Positions 4,988 to 5,298 of a DNA stretch of 5,298 nt are shown in pieces. The position numbers and the translations under genes are program-made. The number at the start of each line of letters is the position of its first letter. The stretch's first letter is position 1. The notes beneath the pieces were generated by a model. That model was given only the letters and a program-made list of their open reading frames with translations, ran no database searches and was not told the DNA's origin. Origin of the DNA: Alistipes sp. (lineage in GTDB: Bacteria; Bacteroidota; Bacteroidia; Bacteroidales; Rikenellaceae); NCBI GenBank assembly GCA_017631135.1, contig JAGBTW010000085.1:1-5298 (forward strand). The letters run 5' to 3'.

Positions 4988-5052
4988 CCTCACCTGTGGT
5001 GAGGTAAGTCATAGACTTACAACAAGCCCCTCCTTTTCAAACGGAGGGGTTT
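4988..5052. repeat. Three back-to-back hairpins
   Basis: Stem 1 is CCTCACC/GGTGAGG (4988-5004, 3-nt loop). Stem 2 is GTAAGTC/GACTTAC (5004-5020, 3-nt loop), sharing its first base with stem 1. Stem 3 is AAGCCCCTCC/GGAGGGGTTT (5024-5052, 9-nt loop, one G-U pair). The CCCCTCC...GGAGGGGTTTGGGG motif of stem 3 resembles an intergenic repeat I recall from many Bacteroidetes genomes. No T tract follows, so they do not look like simple terminators. Confidence 0.65.
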
Positions 5053-5070
5053 GGGGAGGATTGTAAATAT

Positions 5071-5095
5071 GAGGGGCGGCATATAGCCGCCTCTT
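5071..5095. repeat. Hairpin built from a third copy of the 5S-tail motif
   Basis: GAGGGGCGGC (5071-5080) can pair with GCCGCCTCTT (5086-5095) around ATATA, with two or three G-U pairs. The right arm is also the left end of the long inverted repeat that mirrors the 5S rRNA tail, so the two structures compete. Confidence 0.6.
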
Positions 5096-5166
5096 TAAGC
5101 CGAAGAAGGGTTCGGCATTTGTGTATAAACACAAAAAAGCCGAACCCTTATTGGATTCGGCTTAAA

Positions 5167-5174
<8 letters not shown>
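5086..5174. repeat. Long inverted repeat mirroring the 5S rRNA 3' tail and its terminator
   Basis: GCCGCCTCTTTAAGCCGAA (5086-5104) is perfectly complementary to 5156-5174, which on the - strand is the last bases of the 5S rRNA and the start of its terminator. Inside it, AAGGGTTCGGC (5106-5116) pairs with 5139-5149 and TTTGTGT (5118-5124) with 5129-5135. The whole 89 bp can thus fold as one large cruciform, as if the tail and terminator had been duplicated in inverted orientation. Confidence 0.85.
5133..5162 (-). terminator. Intrinsic terminator of the rRNA operon
   Basis: On the - strand, AGCCGAATCC (5162-5153) pairs with GGGTTCGGCT (5147-5138) around a 5-nt loop, with one G-U pair. A run of T directly follows (A6 at 5133-5138 on the + strand). 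It starts a few bases after the 5S 3' end, where rRNA operon terminators normally sit. Confidence 0.88.
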
Positions 5175-5276
<102 letters not shown>

Positions 5277-5298
5277 AAGAACGTTTGTTTTACTTGGA

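Larger units (their letters stand above)
4373..5166. other. About 790 bp without a convincing protein gene, rich in repeats and hairpins
   Basis: Between the lipoprotein operon and the 5S rRNA I see no credible coding gene. The region holds, in order: the operon leader and promoter, a G9 tract, a nested palindrome, a C-rich G-depleted stretch, a strong hairpin, a 100-bp imperfect inverted repeat, a short tandem repeat, three consecutive hairpins, and the inverted 5S tail/terminator structure. The one + strand frame of some length (4605-4787, 60 codons) is of low complexity and lies mostly in the C-rich tract. Confidence 0.8.

Noticed and set aside
4951..5052. CRISPR-like array in the repeat-rich spacer
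   Set aside because: The tandem units are 9-10 bp with no spacers, the hairpins are not copies of one repeat, and no cas gene is present.
4731..5058. Possible G-quadruplexes: - strand of 4731-4748 and + strand of 5043-5058
   Set aside because: Neither has four runs of three or more G. Only two-layer structures are possible, and the second is better explained by the CCCCTCC/GGAGGGG hairpin.

Overview
The window looks like chromosomal DNA from a member of the Bacteroidales; family and genus cannot be settled from the sequence. The evidence is a kbl-type protein end, BACON-like lipoproteins with short Cys-terminated signal peptides, start codons without Shine-Dalgarno sequences, a promoter matching the Bacteroides TTTG / TAnnTTTG consensus, and a Bacteroidales-like 5S rRNA.

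Layout, left to right. (1) Positions 2-469 (+) are the C-terminal 155 residues of glycine C-acetyltransferase (Kbl), cut so that the first complete codon is the expected PLP-binding lysine. A good hairpin terminator follows at 510-550. (2) Positions 673-2508 (+) hold a two-gene unit: a soluble von Willebrand A (vWA) protein with an intact MIDAS metal site, then a protein with a degenerate kinase-like N-terminal half and WG-type repeats at its C-terminus. The two ORFs share a reading frame and are separated only by TAG-ACT. Together they resemble a reduced TerY-like vWA/kinase module without a visible phosphatase. (3) A perfect 15-bp inverted repeat (2527-2575) lies between the convergent transcription units. 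(4) Positions 4372-2589 (-) are a compact operon of four small secreted lipoproteins: an unrecognised leader gene, then three tandem BACON-like paralogs. A well-matched promoter sits at 4425-4457. (5) Positions 4458-5132 have no convincing gene and are full of structure: a G9 tract, a nested 17-bp/9-bp palindrome, a 112-nt stretch with 48 C and 1 G, a strong hairpin, a 100-bp imperfect inverted repeat of a type I recall from Bacteroidetes intergenic DNA, a short tandem repeat and three back-to-back hairpins. (6) Positions 5276-5167 (-) are a 5S rRNA, the end of an rRNA operon entering from the right, followed by its terminator. The 5S 3' tail plus terminator is mirrored in inverted orientation next to it.

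The strongest candidates for something under-described are the vWA/pseudokinase-WG pair and the tandem BACON lipoprotein operon. The repeat-rich spacer between the rRNA operon and the lipoprotein promoter is the main stretch that gene annotation does not explain.
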